From Gemmatimonadota bacterium (lineage in GTDB: Bacteria > Latescibacterota > UBA2968 > GCA-2709665): a stretch of 64,000 nucleotides of DNA. A model generated the notes under the pieces. That model saw only the letters and a program-made list of their open reading frames with translations, searched no databases and was not told the origin of the DNA. The DNA is taken from contig JAPPNU010000012.1 in the NCBI GenBank assembly GCA_028873695.1, positions 1 through 64,000 on the forward strand, in the 5' to 3' direction. This document shows, one piece after another, positions 10,009-21,507 of this stretch (positions within the stretch are counted from its first letter, which is position 1; each line of letters begins with the position of its first letter). The position numbers and the translations under genes are program-made.

Positions 10009-11045
10009 GCGTTCTTCAATGCCGTCACAGCCTCGATCAGACGCCGGTCCGCATTGTATCGGAGTTCGAGAATCTGAACGAGCTTCTCGGGACTCGCGCC
10101 CCGCGAGGTTAACCGATAGACTTCAAGCCTGTCCGCCAGCGCGTCCATTACCATATCGAGCAGGATGAGATCCGACGCATCGTCCTCCACCATACACTCG
10201 TCCGCCAGAACGCGGCGGACCACCTTCAGGCGTTCACGCAACGCCTCCTCGTCTATCTCCTCCACCTTTCCCCGGCTGACCAGTCGCGTGGATAACGTCG
10301 CAAGGAATCCTTCGCTGAGGTATCTGCGGGCTTTTTCCTCCGTCCAGGAGTCTGAAAGAATGTCCGCAACGGAATCCGGGATCCGGTCGGCCTTCCCCCG
10401 ATTATCGGTCGAACCCCCGCCGTCGTTCTGGCGGCGGGGCTGCCGGCGCCGTCTCGTTCGGCGTTGGTCCTGTGAAGTGCCCCTGGCGGGAGCCTCCTGC
10501 GCCTTTTCAGTCGCGGCTTCCGGAGGCGCACCTGCGGAAGTATCGGGTGATGAAGCCTTTGCGGCCTCCGTGGTTTCCGCAACCGGCTCCGTAGCGGGTT
10601 CACCGGCGTTCGCCGGCTCGGGCGCTGCTGTTGCAGTCGTGGACGGATCCGCGGCTTTTTCAGCCCCGTTTCCTGCCTGATTCTGCTGCTCGTCTCCGGA
10701 CCTGGTGCGTGTCGAGCGCGTCGCGGGCTTTGCGGATGCCCGCGACCGTTTCGCGGGCCGTCGCGATATCACGCGCTTCTCCGGGACGTCCGCTGTCTTC
10801 CCGGTTGGCTCACCCGCATCTTCCGGGGCGTCGGCTCCAGGCTTCTCCTTCTGTTCGTCATCCGATGCGGACCGGCTTCGGGTTGTCCTTGCCGGTTTCT
10901 TGGCGCCGGTCCGGGTACGCTTTGCGGGCCGCCGGGACACCACGCGCCTTTCGGAATCCTTTGCTTCTTCCTTCGCCTCCCCTCCCGTGGCATCGGAAAC
11001 GGTTTGATCGTTCTCCTCGGATGGGGAATCCAGAATAACGTCCAT
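10005..11045 (-). CDS. Basic, disordered protein with a conserved helical C terminus; function unknown
   Basis: About 346 residues. The first two thirds are low-complexity, rich in Arg, Lys, Ala, Pro, Glu and Thr, and hold a duplicated module: KRVVSRRPAKRTRTGAKK and, about 45 residues later, KRVISRRPAKRSRASAKP. The last 130 residues look folded and helical (SVADILSDSWTEEKARRYL through EKLVQILELRYNADRRLIEAV). Arg/Lys-Pro-Ala repeats of this kind occur in nucleic-acid-binding proteins, but I recognise no family. GGGAGG lies just upstream of the ATG at 11045, which decides the start over the frame from 11096. It lies downstream of groEL on the same strand but beyond the groEL terminator. Confidence 0.7.
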   Translation of the reverse strand: MDVILDSPSEENDQTVSDATGGEAKEEAKDSERRVVSRRPAKRTRTGAKKPARTTRSRSASDDEQKEKPGADAPEDAGEPTGKTADVPEKRVISRRPAKRSRASAKPATRSTRTRSGDEQQNQAGNGAEKAADPSTTATAAPEPANAGEPATEPVAETTEAAKASSPDTSAGAPPEAATEKAQEAPARGTSQDQRRTRRRRQPRRQNDGGGSTDNRGKADRIPDSVADILSDSWTEEKARRYLSEGFLATLSTRLVSRGKVEEIDEEALRERLKVVRRVLADECMVEDDASDLILLDMVMDALADRLEVYRLTSRGASPEKLVQILELRYNADRRLIEAVTALKNA

Positions 11046-11175
11046 AAACCTCCCTTCAAGACGCAGACGAAACCTGTCCGGCCGTTTCGTCTCCAAACCT
11101 CCTCAACGTTGAACCTGTCCGAAAACATCAAAGCGACGCATCAATATAAGCAATTGTGGCGACCGTTTACCAGAC

Positions 11176-11204
11176 GAAAAAAGGCCGGCCAGTATCGGCC
11201 GACC
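11176..11204 (-). terminator. Intrinsic terminator after groEL
   Basis: On the minus strand GGTCGGCC and GGCCGGCC form an eight-base stem (one G-T pair) around GATACT, followed by six T residues. It ends the groESL transcript about 30 bases after the stop. Confidence 0.8.
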
Positions 11205-11232
11205 CCTTACCGCCTGCCCGCTGTTTCGGATA

Positions 11233-12861
<1,629 letters not shown>

Positions 12862-12989
12862 AATTGTCCTCCTGTAAACCCCAGTGAATGAAAACCCGCC
12901 GGAGCCGGATCCACGGGCGATGTTTCCGGTTCGCTATCGCCCATCCCTGCATCGGGATTGAATCGCGACTTCCTTCTTTTCCTCATCTC

Positions 12990-13280
12990 CTATTCAAGTA
13001 TACCCAGGATGTCGTCTTCGGAAGCAATCACCAGTTCGTCTCCATCGACCTCGACCTCTGTTCCCGCGAACTGGCCGATCAGAACGCGGTTGCCCGCGTT
13101 TACGGACACCGGTACGGGATCGCCCGTTTTGTCGTTGCGTTTTCCGGGACCCACCGCGACGACTTCGGCTTCGAGCGGCTTTTCTTTGGCCGTGTCGGGG
13201 ATGATGATGCCGCCATGGACCCGTTCGTCGGTTTCAATCCGCCTGAGAAGTACCCGGTCGGCCAGAGGCTTCACCGTCAT
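12990..13280 (-). CDS. groES: Co-chaperonin GroES (10 kDa)
   Basis: The heptameric lid of GroEL. The 96 residues match the family: KPLADRVLLRRIE at the start, the mobile loop with TDERVHGGIIIPDTAKEKPLEAEVVAVGPG, and a C-terminal half with NRVLIGQFAGTEVEVDGDELVI. GAAGGAGG upstream of the ATG is a good ribosome site. It is the first gene after the CIRCE element. Confidence 0.98.
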   Translation of the reverse strand: MTVKPLADRVLLRRIETDERVHGGIIIPDTAKEKPLEAEVVAVGPGKRNDKTGDPVPVSVNAGNRVLIGQFAGTEVEVDGDELVIASEDDILGILE

Positions 13281-13346
13281 ATGGCCCTCCTTCCAATAAA
13301 TGAATTTTACGTTAACCCATTAAATAATAGATAATTTTTCTGATAA

Positions 13347-13373
13347 TTAGCACTCGATGCGATTGAGTGCTAA
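13347..13373 (-). promoter_or_regulatory. CIRCE operator (HrcA-binding site)
   Basis: TTAGCACTC and GAGTGCTAA separated by nine bases match the CIRCE consensus without a mismatch. It lies at the expected transcription start of groESL, so the HrcA repressor should control the operon. hrcA itself is not in the window. Confidence 0.97.
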
Positions 13374-13379
13374 CCCCCA

Positions 13380-13408
13380 AATATATACGTTTCGGCCAAC
13401 CGGCGCAA
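13380..13408 (-). promoter_or_regulatory. groESL promoter
   Basis: On the minus strand TTGCGC and TATATT are separated by 17 bases, with the -10 box six bases before the CIRCE element. The same pair of hexamers with the same spacing is found at 29477-29505. Confidence 0.65.
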
Positions 13409-13429
13409 GGACAAATTCCGGCATTCGAC

Positions 13430-13458
13430 AAAAAAGCGCATTACGTATCGTAATGCGC
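13430..13458 (-). terminator. Intrinsic terminator of the long minus-strand rib/secA/rhodanese run
   Basis: On the minus strand GCGCATTACG and CGTAATGCGC form a perfect ten-base stem with loop ATA, followed by six T residues. It lies about 50 bases downstream of the rhodanese stop and insulates groESL. Confidence 0.9.
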
Positions 13459-13508
13459 CTCCGGCCGTATCGGTCGAATTGAGCCTGATGCCCGGCCGCG
13501 ACAGTCGC

Positions 13509-13985
13509 CTATTGTATCGAACGCTTCAACTGTTGTTTCTTTCGCGCGATCCGATTCTCCAGGTGTGCTATCTCAGCTTCCAACAGTTCAGGACGGTCCA
13601 GGTCGTCGGCTTCCTCAGGCGGCGGCGGCTGTTCTGAAGGCAGGTCGGCGTCCGCCCAGTCTTCGTACCCGCCGTCCATCGAAATCACCCGCTCATAGCC
13701 CAATTCCTTCAATGAGTCCGCGGCCAGCAGCGAACGTACCCCGCCGGCGCAATACACCACCACTTCCCGGGACTTGTCCGGAATTCGGGATTCAGCCTCG
13801 GCTTCGAGTCGGCCGCGAGGAATGTGAACCGCTCCCCGCAGATGCCCCGATTCCCATTCCTCCAGGGCTCGCACGTCCAACAGGACCGGGCTCGCGCCGC
13901 TCTCCAGATGATCGTACACCTCCTGCGCGCTCATCTCCGGAATCTCGCCGCGGGCCTCGCTCAACAGGTCATCTCGGGATTTCAT
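13509..13985 (-). CDS. Rhodanese-like domain protein with C-terminal coiled coil
   Basis: A single rhodanese domain of about 100 residues, with the CH2A-like LLDVRALEEWESGHLRGAVHIP and the active-site loop VYCAGGVRS, whose cysteine would carry a persulfide sulfur. After the domain come a proline-rich linker (EQPPPPEEADD) and a charged helix (EAEIAHLENRIARKKQQLKR), an unusual extension. AAGGAG precedes the ATG at 13985; a longer frame to 14219 has no family similarity in its extra part. It follows secA by 67 bases and ends at a strong terminator. Substrate unknown. Confidence 0.85.
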   Translation of the reverse strand: MKSRDDLLSEARGEIPEMSAQEVYDHLESGASPVLLDVRALEEWESGHLRGAVHIPRGRLEAEAESRIPDKSREVVVYCAGGVRSLLAADSLKELGYERVISMDGGYEDWADADLPSEQPPPPEEADDLDRPELLEAEIAHLENRIARKKQQLKRSIQ

Positions 13986-14052
13986 CAGCGTAAAGCTCCT
14001 TTGCGTCGCGCCGGCCGGGTTTCGAGTTGAACGGAGTCGACCGGACCGCTGT

Positions 14053-17000
14053 TCACGCCGGCACCCGGCCCGCTTGACCGTGACACTTCTTGTACTTTTT
14101 TCCGCTTCCGCACGGACAAGGTTCGTTTCTGCCCACCTTCTGTACCCGAACCGGGCGCTTCCGGGGCGGTCCCCCCTCCGAAGTGGCTGCGACCGTATCC
14201 AACGTGGGCGACGCCTCAACGCCGGGGGCGAAACCCATACCGGTGGCGTCCTGATGCGTGAGCGAGACCCGCTGAGGCTGCCGGCCTCTTGGACTGTACA
14301 GGTCCTCTTCCACCGGAATGCGAAAAAGGGTCTTCAATGTTTCACGGTTGATTTCGTCGAGCAGATCGACGAACATCTGAAATCCTTCACGCTTGTATTC
14401 GATCAGCGGGTCCTTTTGTCCATATCCCCGCAGGCCGATGCCTTCCTTGAGGTCGTCCATCTCCCGGAGGTGGTCCTTCCACTTCTCGTCGGTTACCCCC
14501 AGATAGACCATTCGCTCGATTTCCCGCATCCTTGCCGCGCCAATCAGGCTCTCCCGGCGCCTGTAGGCCGACCTGATGCCGTCGAACAACTCATCCCGGA
14601 AGCCGTCCTCTTTCAGTTCGGGCAGCGACTCGGGGGGCACTTCCGGAACCTGGAGGAAGATCTGTCGCAGGTCGCGGTAGAGGCCGTCAAGATTCCAGTC
14701 CTCCTGGGTCCCTTCTTCGGGAAGGTGGCTCTGGAACGAAGCGTTCACCAATTCCTCCATCTCTTCTTCGATCTGCTCGTAGATATTGTGCTGTTCCAGC
14801 GCATGGCGTCGCCGGTCGTATACGACCTCCCGCTGCTGGTTCATCACGTCGTCGTATTCGAGAAGGTGTTTCCGCACCTCGAAATTCCGGGCTTCCACGC
14901 GTTTCTGCGCCCGTTCGATAGAACGGGTAACCATCCGGTGTTCAATCACCTCACCCTCTTCGGCGCCCAGACGATCCATAATCCGGGCAATCCTCTCGGA
15001 GCCGAAGAGCCGCATGAGATCGTCTTCAAGCGAGATGAAAAACCGGGAATTCCCCGGATCGCCCTGGCGGCCGGCCCGTCCGCGAAGCTGTCGGTCTATC
15101 CGCCTTGCCTCGTGCCGCTCGGTACCGATGATATGTAATCCGCAAGGCACCTCTTCCGCGCAACGGTATTCCTCCAGGTGCGGGCACCGGGGGCGATCGC
15201 CGTCTGCGCCGGGTATCAACGCGCATTCATGGTCCTGCGGCGCCTTGACCACACCGTCCCCCAGCTTGATATCCGTTCCACGACCCGCCATATTGGTGGC
15301 AATGGTCACGGCGCCCGGTTGTCCGGCTCGGGCAACGATCTGGGCTTCCTGCTGGTTGTGACGCGCGTTGAGCACCGCGTGTCTGATTCCCTTCCGCTTC
15401 AGCATGCGGGACAGCAACTCCGACACTTCGACGCTGATGGTACCGACCAGAACCGGCAGGCGCTTCTCGTTCAACCGCTCTATCTCGTCCACGATGGCGT
15501 TATATTTCTCCCGCTTGGTCCTGAAGATCAGATCCTCCGAATCGACGCGTCGCACCGGTTCGTTCGTGGGCATTACGACGACGTCCAGCTTGTAGATCTG
15601 AAACAGTTCCGCCGCCTCGGTTTCGGCGGTTCCCGTCATTCCCGCCAGCTTGTGATACAATCGGAAGTAATTCTGCAGCGTGATCGTGGCAATCGTCTGG
15701 GTGTCCCGTTCCACCTTGACGCGCTCTTTCGCTTCCAGAGCCTGGTGCAGCCCGTCCGCAAATCGCCGACCCGGCTGGGGACGCCCCGTGAACTCGTCGA
15801 CGATTATCACCTGGCCGCCGTCCACGATGTACCTTACGTCCTTTTCGTAAAGCGTATAGGCGACCAGAAGCTGTTGCACGCTGTGAATCGCCTCGCTCTT
15901 GCGGGCGTATTCCTGGTACGCGTCGTCCTGGGCTCTGGCCTTTTCGTCCGGCGCCAGCGCATCGTCCGCTTCGATTTCGTGCAGGACTTCATCCAGGTCC
16001 TGCAGCACGAAATCGTCCGGCCTCCGGCTGATCTCAACCCTCCCCTTGTCCGTCAGGTCGATAACGTGGCTCTTCTCGTCTACACTGAAATAGAGGTCTT
16101 CGTCGATCTCTGCCATTCGTTTGTCGCGCAGGTAATCGGCCTCAACCCGGCCGATCAGACGTTTGGTCCCCTCTTCCTGCAGCGATTTCATGAACCTGCG
16201 GTTTTTGGGCATCCCCCGCTGGACCTGAAGCAGCCGGATACCCGCCTCGTATTCGTCCTTGTCGAGGAGTTCCTCCGCCTCGTTCAAAGTCCCGGTCACC
16301 ACCCGGGTCTGCGCCCTGACCAACCGCTCCACCAGCGGCCGCATCTCGTCGTACCGCTGATTGTCGGCCTCTGCCACCGCGCCTGAAATAATCAGGGGCG
16401 TCCTCGCTTCGTCGATCAGTATGCTGTCGGCCTCGTCGATGATCGCGAAACAGTGTTCGCGCTGCATGAGGTCGTCCGGACGAACCGCCATATTGTCGTA
16501 GAGATAGTCGAACCCGAACTGGTCTTTCGTGCCATAAATGATATCGGCCCTGTACGCCTCCTGATGATCGCACTCCCGCAGACGGTACCCGCCCTCCCCA
16601 TCTTCCTCCAGGAGATACGCCTCCGCCTCCATGGACCGGTCCTGGATGATGCCGACGCTCATCCCGAGAAAGAGATAAACGGGCCCCAACCACATGGCGT
16701 CCCGCTTTGCGAGATAGGAGTTTACCGTAACGAGGTGTACGCCCCTTCCCGTCAGTCCGTTCAGATAAAGCGGCATTCCCGCCACCAGCGTCTTGCCCTC
16801 GCCAGTGGCCATCTCGGCGATTTTTCCCTGGTGAAGCACGATGCCGCCGAGCAACTGCACGTCGTAGGGCACCATGTCCCACTCAATGGACTCACCGGCG
16901 CGCTCCCACTGCTTCCGTGCCGTTTTGAACCGGCGGCAAGTCTCCTTGTAGACCGCGTACGCCTCGGGCAGAATCTCCTCCAGCGCCTCCGCCTCAATCT

Positions 17001-17283
17001 CCCTGATCTCCACCTCCAGCTCCGAGATTTCGTCCAGCATCGAAGAGCGGTCCATTTCCTCCTCGCTCTTCATCTCCTCCCGCATCCCATTGAGCTGTTC
17101 CGTGTATTCGGCCGTCGCGTCCCTCAACACCTGCCTGAATTCGGCCGTTTTGCCGCGAAGGTCCGCTTCGGAGCGCGAAGCAAACGACTCGCATAGCCCG
17201 TTTATTCGATCGACCGTCGGCCAGAGTTTCTTCAGGTCCCGATCGTATTTGGTCCCGAATACTTTTTTTATCACACCCATCAT
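14053..17283 (-). CDS. secA: Preprotein translocase ATPase SecA
   Basis: The motor that drives unfolded preproteins through SecYEG. At 1076 residues it is much longer than the E. coli protein (901). Visible are the nucleotide site [37 protein letters not shown], the helicase C-terminal motifs [13 protein letters not shown] and [15 protein letters not shown], and a C-terminal SecB/zinc domain [20 protein letters not shown]. The extra length comes from a charged insertion near residues 55-95 and insertions around residues 330-420, as in several FCB-group SecA proteins. It is located between nusB and the rhodanese gene on the same strand. Confidence 0.97.
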   Translation of the reverse strand: MMGVIKKVFGTKYDRDLKKLWPTVDRINGLCESFASRSEADLRGKTAEFRQVLRDATAEYTEQLNGMREEMKSEEEMDRSSMLDEISELEVEIREIEAEALEEILPEAYAVYKETCRRFKTARKQWERAGESIEWDMVPYDVQLLGGIVLHQGKIAEMATGEGKTLVAGMPLYLNGLTGRGVHLVTVNSYLAKRDAMWLGPVYLFLGMSVGIIQDRSMEAEAYLLEEDGEGGYRLRECDHQEAYRADIIYGTKDQFGFDYLYDNMAVRPDDLMQREHCFAIIDEADSILIDEARTPLIISGAVAEADNQRYDEMRPLVERLVRAQTRVVTGTLNEAEELLDKDEYEAGIRLLQVQRGMPKNRRFMKSLQEEGTKRLIGRVEADYLRDKRMAEIDEDLYFSVDEKSHVIDLTDKGRVEISRRPDDFVLQDLDEVLHEIEADDALAPDEKARAQDDAYQEYARKSEAIHSVQQLLVAYTLYEKDVRYIVDGGQVIIVDEFTGRPQPGRRFADGLHQALEAKERVKVERDTQTIATITLQNYFRLYHKLAGMTGTAETEAAELFQIYKLDVVVMPTNEPVRRVDSEDLIFRTKREKYNAIVDEIERLNEKRLPVLVGTISVEVSELLSRMLKRKGIRHAVLNARHNQQEAQIVARAGQPGAVTIATNMAGRGTDIKLGDGVVKAPQDHECALIPGADGDRPRCPHLEEYRCAEEVPCGLHIIGTERHEARRIDRQLRGRAGRQGDPGNSRFFISLEDDLMRLFGSERIARIMDRLGAEEGEVIEHRMVTRSIERAQKRVEARNFEVRKHLLEYDDVMNQQREVVYDRRRHALEQHNIYEQIEEEMEELVNASFQSHLPEEGTQEDWNLDGLYRDLRQIFLQVPEVPPESLPELKEDGFRDELFDGIRSAYRRRESLIGAARMREIERMVYLGVTDEKWKDHLREMDDLKEGIGLRGYGQKDPLIEYKREGFQMFVDLLDEINRETLKTLFRIPVEEDLYSPRGRQPQRVSLTHQDATGMGFAPGVEASPTLDTVAATSEGGPPRKRPVRVQKVGRNEPCPCGSGKKYKKCHGQAGRVPA

Positions 17284-17320
17284 AAGCGCGTGTCCACCGT
17301 TAATCGCCGAAACCCTAACG

Positions 17321-17350
17321 GTCCGTTGAGAAAATCGCTCTGCAGGCGAG
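17321..17350. repeat. Dispersed repeat family C, inverted copy
   Basis: The reverse complement of 20-49 with a single difference (GATTTT for GACTTT). It lies in the 107-base secA-nusB gap. TTTTCAACGGGC at 17382-17393 can pair with CCGTTGAGAAAA at 17323-17334, so the RNA could fold back. Confidence 0.65.
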
Positions 17351-17390
17351 GTATCGTGTCCCGTCCCGGATCGGCGTTTTCAACGGGCTG

Positions 17391-17819
17391 TCAATGCGCG
17401 GCTACCACCGGGATTTTCTTCTGACTGACCAGCGCATCCAGGATCCCGTTGATGAACTTCGGCGCCTTCTCCACGCTGTACCGCTTGGCGAGTTCAATCG
17501 CCTCGTTCATCGATACCTTGACCGGAATATTCTCGAATGCGAGCATTTCCGTAAGCGCCATCCACAACAGGATCCGGTCGATCCTCGAAATGCGTTCCAG
17601 CGCCCAATTCCTTGAAATCCCTTCAACCAGACCGTCCAGCTCTTCCCTGCGCGCCCAGGTCTCCCGACCAAGCGCGTGCGCGAATTCCGCGGCGCTATCC
17701 GTCAACCCGGCGCGAATCGCCACGGCATGGAGCGTCTGTTGTACGGGGTCTCCCGAACTCTCGCTCCAATACAGCGCCTGCAGCGCAACTTCGCGGGCTT
17801 TTCGTCGCGAACCCGTCAT
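17391..17819 (-). CDS. nusB: Transcription antitermination factor NusB
   Basis: NusB joins NusE (S10) in the antitermination complex on rRNA operons. The 142 residues match the family: [17 protein letters not shown] at the start, [23 protein letters not shown] in the middle, and [29 protein letters not shown] near the end. The ATG at 17819 overlaps the ribH stop (ATGA), so the two are translationally coupled, an arrangement common in bacteria. The frame can be read further upstream to 17963, but that part is the ribH gene in another frame. Confidence 0.96.
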   Translation of the reverse strand: MTGSRRKAREVALQALYWSESSGDPVQQTLHAVAIRAGLTDSAAEFAHALGRETWARREELDGLVEGISRNWALERISRIDRILLWMALTEMLAFENIPVKVSMNEAIELAKRYSVEKAPKFINGILDALVSQKKIPVVAAH

Positions 17820-18295
17820 GCCTCTTCCGCGTCCAGGGATGCCACCAGATTCACCATCTCGACAGCGGCAAGAGCGACCTCCCATCCCTTGTTTCCGCCC
17901 TTGGTTCCCGCCCTTTCGATCGCCTGTTCGATCGTATCGGTTGTCAATACGCCGAACAGGCACGGCACACCGGAATCGAGCCCGACCGATGAAATCCCCT
18001 TGGAGACTTCGTTGGCCACATAGTCGAAGTGGGGCGTACTTCCGCGAATCACTGCGCCCAGGCAGATCACCGCGTGGTAACGTCCGCTGCGCGCCATTTT
18101 CCCGGCCACAAGTGGAATCTCGAACGAACCCGGAACCCAGGCCACGTCGACGTCACCGGGTTCGCCTCCATGCCGCTTCAGGCAATCCTCGGCGCCTTCA
18201 AGCAACTGCTTGCTGATTGAACTGTTGAATCGACTGACCACAATGCCGAAACGTTTGCCGTCCGCGCGCAATCCACCCTCAATTACTCTGGCCAT
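17816..18295 (-). CDS. ribH: 6,7-dimethyl-8-ribityllumazine synthase
   Basis: Condenses 5-amino-6-ribitylaminouracil with 3,4-dihydroxy-2-butanone 4-phosphate. Motifs are [44 protein letters not shown] with the catalytic-site histidine, and [16 protein letters not shown]. The ATG at 18295 has GGAGGAAA just upstream and lies inside the end of ribBA (17-base overlap). About 159 residues, normal length. Confidence 0.96.
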   Translation of the reverse strand: MARVIEGGLRADGKRFGIVVSRFNSSISKQLLEGAEDCLKRHGGEPGDVDVAWVPGSFEIPLVAGKMARSGRYHAVICLGAVIRGSTPHFDYVANEVSKGISSVGLDSGVPCLFGVLTTDTIEQAIERAGTKGGNKGWEVALAAVEMVNLVASLDAEEA

Positions 18296-19553
18296 ACGTT
18301 TCCTCCGCGGAGCCATCCACGAGCTTCAAATCTTCTTCGTTGAAAATGTGTCCCATCTTCTTCTGTTTGGTACGCAGATACCGGATATTCCACGGCGTCG
18401 GAACAATCTTGACGGGCACGCGCTCCACAATTTCGATACCATACGCCTCCAGCCCCACCCGCTTGGCGGGGTTGTTGGTGATCAGACGGGCTTTCCTGAT
18501 GCCGAGGTCCAACAGAATCTGCGCGCCGATGCCGTAGTCCCGCTCGTCCATCTTGAATCCGAGCTTCAGATTCGCCTCCACGGTATCGTAGCCTTCTTCC
18601 TGGAGCTTGTAGGCGTTGATCTTTTCGCGCAGCCCGATGCCGCGGCCCTCCTGCCGCATGTAGACAACGGCGCCGCGGCCCTCCCGCTCGATCATCTCGA
18701 TCGCCGAATGCAGATTCGCGCTGCAGTCGCACCTCAGAGACCCGAGCGCGTCGCCCGTGAGACATTCGGAGTGCATCCGCACCAATACCGGATCGCCGGC
18801 CGAGAGGTCTCCCTTGGTCAGCGCCATGTGATCCCGCCTGTCGACTTCGCTCTCGTAGAGATGAAGCTTGAACTCCCCGAACCGGGTGGGCAGGCGGACC
18901 GTTTCCAGACACTTGACCAGCTTTTCCGAACGGCGACGGTACGCAATCAGATCGCGGATCGTGATGATCCTCAGGCTGAACTGCCGGGCCATTTCCATGA
19001 GTTGCGGCAGGCGCGCCATCGTCCCGTCGGGATTCAATATTTCGCACAGAACGCCTGCCGGATAGAGGCCCGCGAGCCGCGCCAGGTCCACCGTCGCCTC
19101 GGTGTGCCCCGCTCGCCGCAACACACCTCCCGGACGGGCGGACAGCGGAAAGACGTGGCCGGGTCTGGCAAAATCGGGGGGCCGGGCGTCCGGGTCCACA
19201 AAGCGCCGTATTGTGACCGCACGGTCCTGCGCCGAGATTCCGGTTGTTGTACCCTCGACCGCGTCGATGCTGACCGTGAAAGGGGTACCATGCAACGCGG
19301 TATTCCTGCCTACCATCATTTCCAGATCGAGCTCCTGCAATCGTTCCGGCGTTGCCGGCAGGCAGACCAGCCCGCGCCCGTGAAGGGCCATGAAGTTGAT
19401 GATCTCAGGCGTGACTTTCTCCGCCGCCGTGATCAGATCCCCTTCGTTCTCCCTGTCCTCGTCGTCCACGACAATCACGAGCCTCCCGGCCCGGATGTCG
19501 TCCAACGCCTCCTCGATGGACGCGATACGTAGTCCGTCTTCGACTTCAGACAT
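18279..19553 (-). CDS. ribBA: Bifunctional 3,4-dihydroxy-2-butanone-4-phosphate synthase / GTP cyclohydrolase II
   Basis: The two entry enzymes of riboflavin synthesis are fused. Residues 1-205 are the DHBP synthase with the acidic [11 protein letters not shown] and the RAGHTEA motif. Residues 206-400 are GTP cyclohydrolase II with its zinc ligands in [17 protein letters not shown], the [11 protein letters not shown] loop and TNNPAK. Both catalytic sites look intact. It lies between ribE and ribH in the rib cluster. Confidence 0.97.
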   Translation of the reverse strand: MSEVEDGLRIASIEEALDDIRAGRLVIVVDDEDRENEGDLITAAEKVTPEIINFMALHGRGLVCLPATPERLQELDLEMMVGRNTALHGTPFTVSIDAVEGTTTGISAQDRAVTIRRFVDPDARPPDFARPGHVFPLSARPGGVLRRAGHTEATVDLARLAGLYPAGVLCEILNPDGTMARLPQLMEMARQFSLRIITIRDLIAYRRRSEKLVKCLETVRLPTRFGEFKLHLYESEVDRRDHMALTKGDLSAGDPVLVRMHSECLTGDALGSLRCDCSANLHSAIEMIEREGRGAVVYMRQEGRGIGLREKINAYKLQEEGYDTVEANLKLGFKMDERDYGIGAQILLDLGIRKARLITNNPAKRVGLEAYGIEIVERVPVKIVPTPWNIRYLRTKQKKMGHIFNEEDLKLVDGSAEETYGQSN

Positions 19554-19613
19554 GAAATGCCGCCCCCGGCCGGTTAAATGTTCGAGATGTACAGATCCCC
19601 GCTGGCGCGATTC

Positions 19614-20270
19614 TCACAATACCCCCTGTCTTTCACTTCCGGATCCGACGTTCCGCGACGCCGCCGGGTTTCCGTTCTCCGAGCGGCGGCCGGTCAGCCT
19701 TTCCAGGTACCGCGCCACCAGATCGACCTCCAGATTGACCGCGTCGCCGACCCGCCGTTCCCCGATCGTGGTGGCTTCCATCGTATGCGGAATGACAGTC
19801 ACGGTAAAGTCTCGTGCGCCCGCAGCCACAACTGTAAGGCTGATCCCGTCCACGGCAATCGATCCCTTGTCGGCCAGATACGCGGCGAGTTCCTCCGGCA
19901 TCCCTATCCGGAACGTCATGTTGTCAGCCCATCGCCTGCGTTCCATCACCCTGCCCATCCCATCCACGTGACCGGCCACCAGATGGCCGCCCAGCCGGTC
20001 CGACAGCTTCAGCGAACGTTCCAGATTCACCCTGTGTCCCGTTTTCAGCCTCCCGAGGGTCGTTCGTTCAAGCGTCTCCGAGACGGACTCGAACGAGAAC
20101 GCACGACGCTCTGCTTCGACGACGGTATGGCAGGCGCCGTCGATCGATATGCTGTCGCCGATCGAGACGTCCTCCAGCACGCGCTTCGCTTCAACCGTCG
20201 TACGCTGATACCCCGTCCGCCTCTGAATCGCGCGCACCAGCCCCACTTCCTCGACAATTCCCGTAAACAT
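19614..20270 (-). CDS. ribE: Riboflavin synthase (alpha chain)
   Basis: Dismutates two lumazines to riboflavin and pyrimidine. The 218 residues contain the two lumazine-binding repeats, starting [10 protein letters not shown] and, for the second, [12 protein letters not shown], with [14 protein letters not shown] and [13 protein letters not shown] as matching segments of each half. The last 20 residues (after [11 protein letters not shown]) are a low-complexity tail. It follows ribD by 87 bases and precedes ribBA. Confidence 0.96.
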   Translation of the reverse strand: MFTGIVEEVGLVRAIQRRTGYQRTTVEAKRVLEDVSIGDSISIDGACHTVVEAERRAFSFESVSETLERTTLGRLKTGHRVNLERSLKLSDRLGGHLVAGHVDGMGRVMERRRWADNMTFRIGMPEELAAYLADKGSIAVDGISLTVVAAGARDFTVTVIPHTMEATTIGERRVGDAVNLEVDLVARYLERLTGRRSENGNPAASRNVGSGSERQGVL

Positions 20271-20357
20271 CAGGCCTAGCCTTTCGCGGGCACCGCGTCA
20301 TGAAGAACCGGAGACCCGCCGGACAATGGATCCGGGCGTGCCATTCCGGTCGCCGGT

Positions 20358-21458
20358 TCATCGCGTCCGCGCAGAACCTGCCGCGTCCTCTATCCGCGCC
20401 GTGTAGAACAGGTCCGGCCCGGTCCATTCCACGTCGACCTGATTCAGACGAATCGAATCGGCCATTCTTGTTATACCGAGGTCGCCAACCGAGTCGATCC
20501 CGTTTCCCAGAATCGCCGGCGCGATAAACACCGCGAGCCGGTCGATCAACCGCTCGCGTATCGCGGAGGCAGCCACCGCACCCCCGCCTTCGATCAACAC
20601 ATGGGTAGTACCTTCGGCGCCCGCCCGGGAAAGCACGTCCCGGAGCATGGGCCTTCCTTCTTTCGGCGTGCAGACCCATACGCGCGCGCCTCGCGCCTCC
20701 ATCGCTACGACTTTTTTTTTTGAAACGCCTTGCGCCGCGGCGAGAATCAGCTCCGCCCCGTCGAATACCCTCGCGTCCCGTGAAATCTCAAGGCGACTGT
20801 CCAGCACGATCTTGGCCGGATCGGGACCGTCCAGATGCCGAACCGTCAACGCCGGATCGTCCGCGTCGACAGTCCCCCGTCCGACCATAACCGCGGAGGC
20901 TTCAGCACGCAGCCCGTGCGCCTTAACCCTGGACGCGTCGGAGGATATCCATCTCGACTCGCCCGAAGCCGTCGCGATGCGACCATCGAGGGTCTGCGCC
21001 AGTTTCAGTGTGACAAATGGCAGGCCCGTCGTGCGGTGTTTTACGAAATCCTCGTTCAGTCGACGCGCCTCTTGCTCGAGAACGCCAACCTCCACCCGCA
21101 CACCAGCCTCCCGCAACCGGTCGATGCCTCTGCCGGAGACCCGCCTGTCCGGGTCCATCATGCCGCATACGACCCGCGCAACCCCCTTTTTAATCAACAG
21201 ATCGACACACGGAGGCGTACGGCCGGTGTGGACACATGGTTCAAGGGTCACGTACAATGTTACGCCTGGGGTTCCGTCGGAGATTCCCTCAAGCGCGTAA
21301 ACCTCCGCGTGCGGTTTTCCGGCTTCAGGGTAATATCCTTTTCCGACAACCCGCCCTTCCCGAACCGCCACCGCGCCCACCAGCGCGCCGTCCCGTACCC
21401 GACCGCGTCCCTTTTCGGCCAGCGACAACGCCAGCCGCATATAGTCCACATCCGTCAT
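20358..21458 (-). CDS. ribD: Bifunctional riboflavin deaminase-reductase
   Basis: Performs the second and third steps of riboflavin synthesis. The deaminase half has the zinc site HAEVYAL and PCVHTGRTPPC; the reductase half starts around residue 150 (LPFVTLKLAQTLDGRIA) and contains SRWISSDASR and IEGGG. The segment that usually reads NPxVG is RDGALVG here, a small departure. The ATG at 21458 is preferred over a TTG six bases earlier. No FMN riboswitch lies upstream: only 50 bases separate it from the propeller gene. Confidence 0.95.
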   Translation of the reverse strand: MTDVDYMRLALSLAEKGRGRVRDGALVGAVAVREGRVVGKGYYPEAGKPHAEVYALEGISDGTPGVTLYVTLEPCVHTGRTPPCVDLLIKKGVARVVCGMMDPDRRVSGRGIDRLREAGVRVEVGVLEQEARRLNEDFVKHRTTGLPFVTLKLAQTLDGRIATASGESRWISSDASRVKAHGLRAEASAVMVGRGTVDADDPALTVRHLDGPDPAKIVLDSRLEISRDARVFDGAELILAAAQGVSKKKVVAMEARGARVWVCTPKEGRPMLRDVLSRAGAEGTTHVLIEGGGAVAASAIRERLIDRLAVFIAPAILGNGIDSVGDLGITRMADSIRLNQVDVEWTGPDLFYTARIEDAAGSARTR

Positions 21459-21507
21459 ATACAAACCTGCATCGCCGGGAAGACGAATTGCCGCGCGTGG
21501 ACGGCCC

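Noticed and set aside
18210-19532. A 440-codon plus-strand frame opposite ribBA
   Set aside because: Antisense to a complete bifunctional enzyme; no family likeness.
21458-21507. FMN riboswitch before ribD
   Set aside because: Only 50 bases separate ribD from the preceding gene and none of the conserved RFN segments are present.
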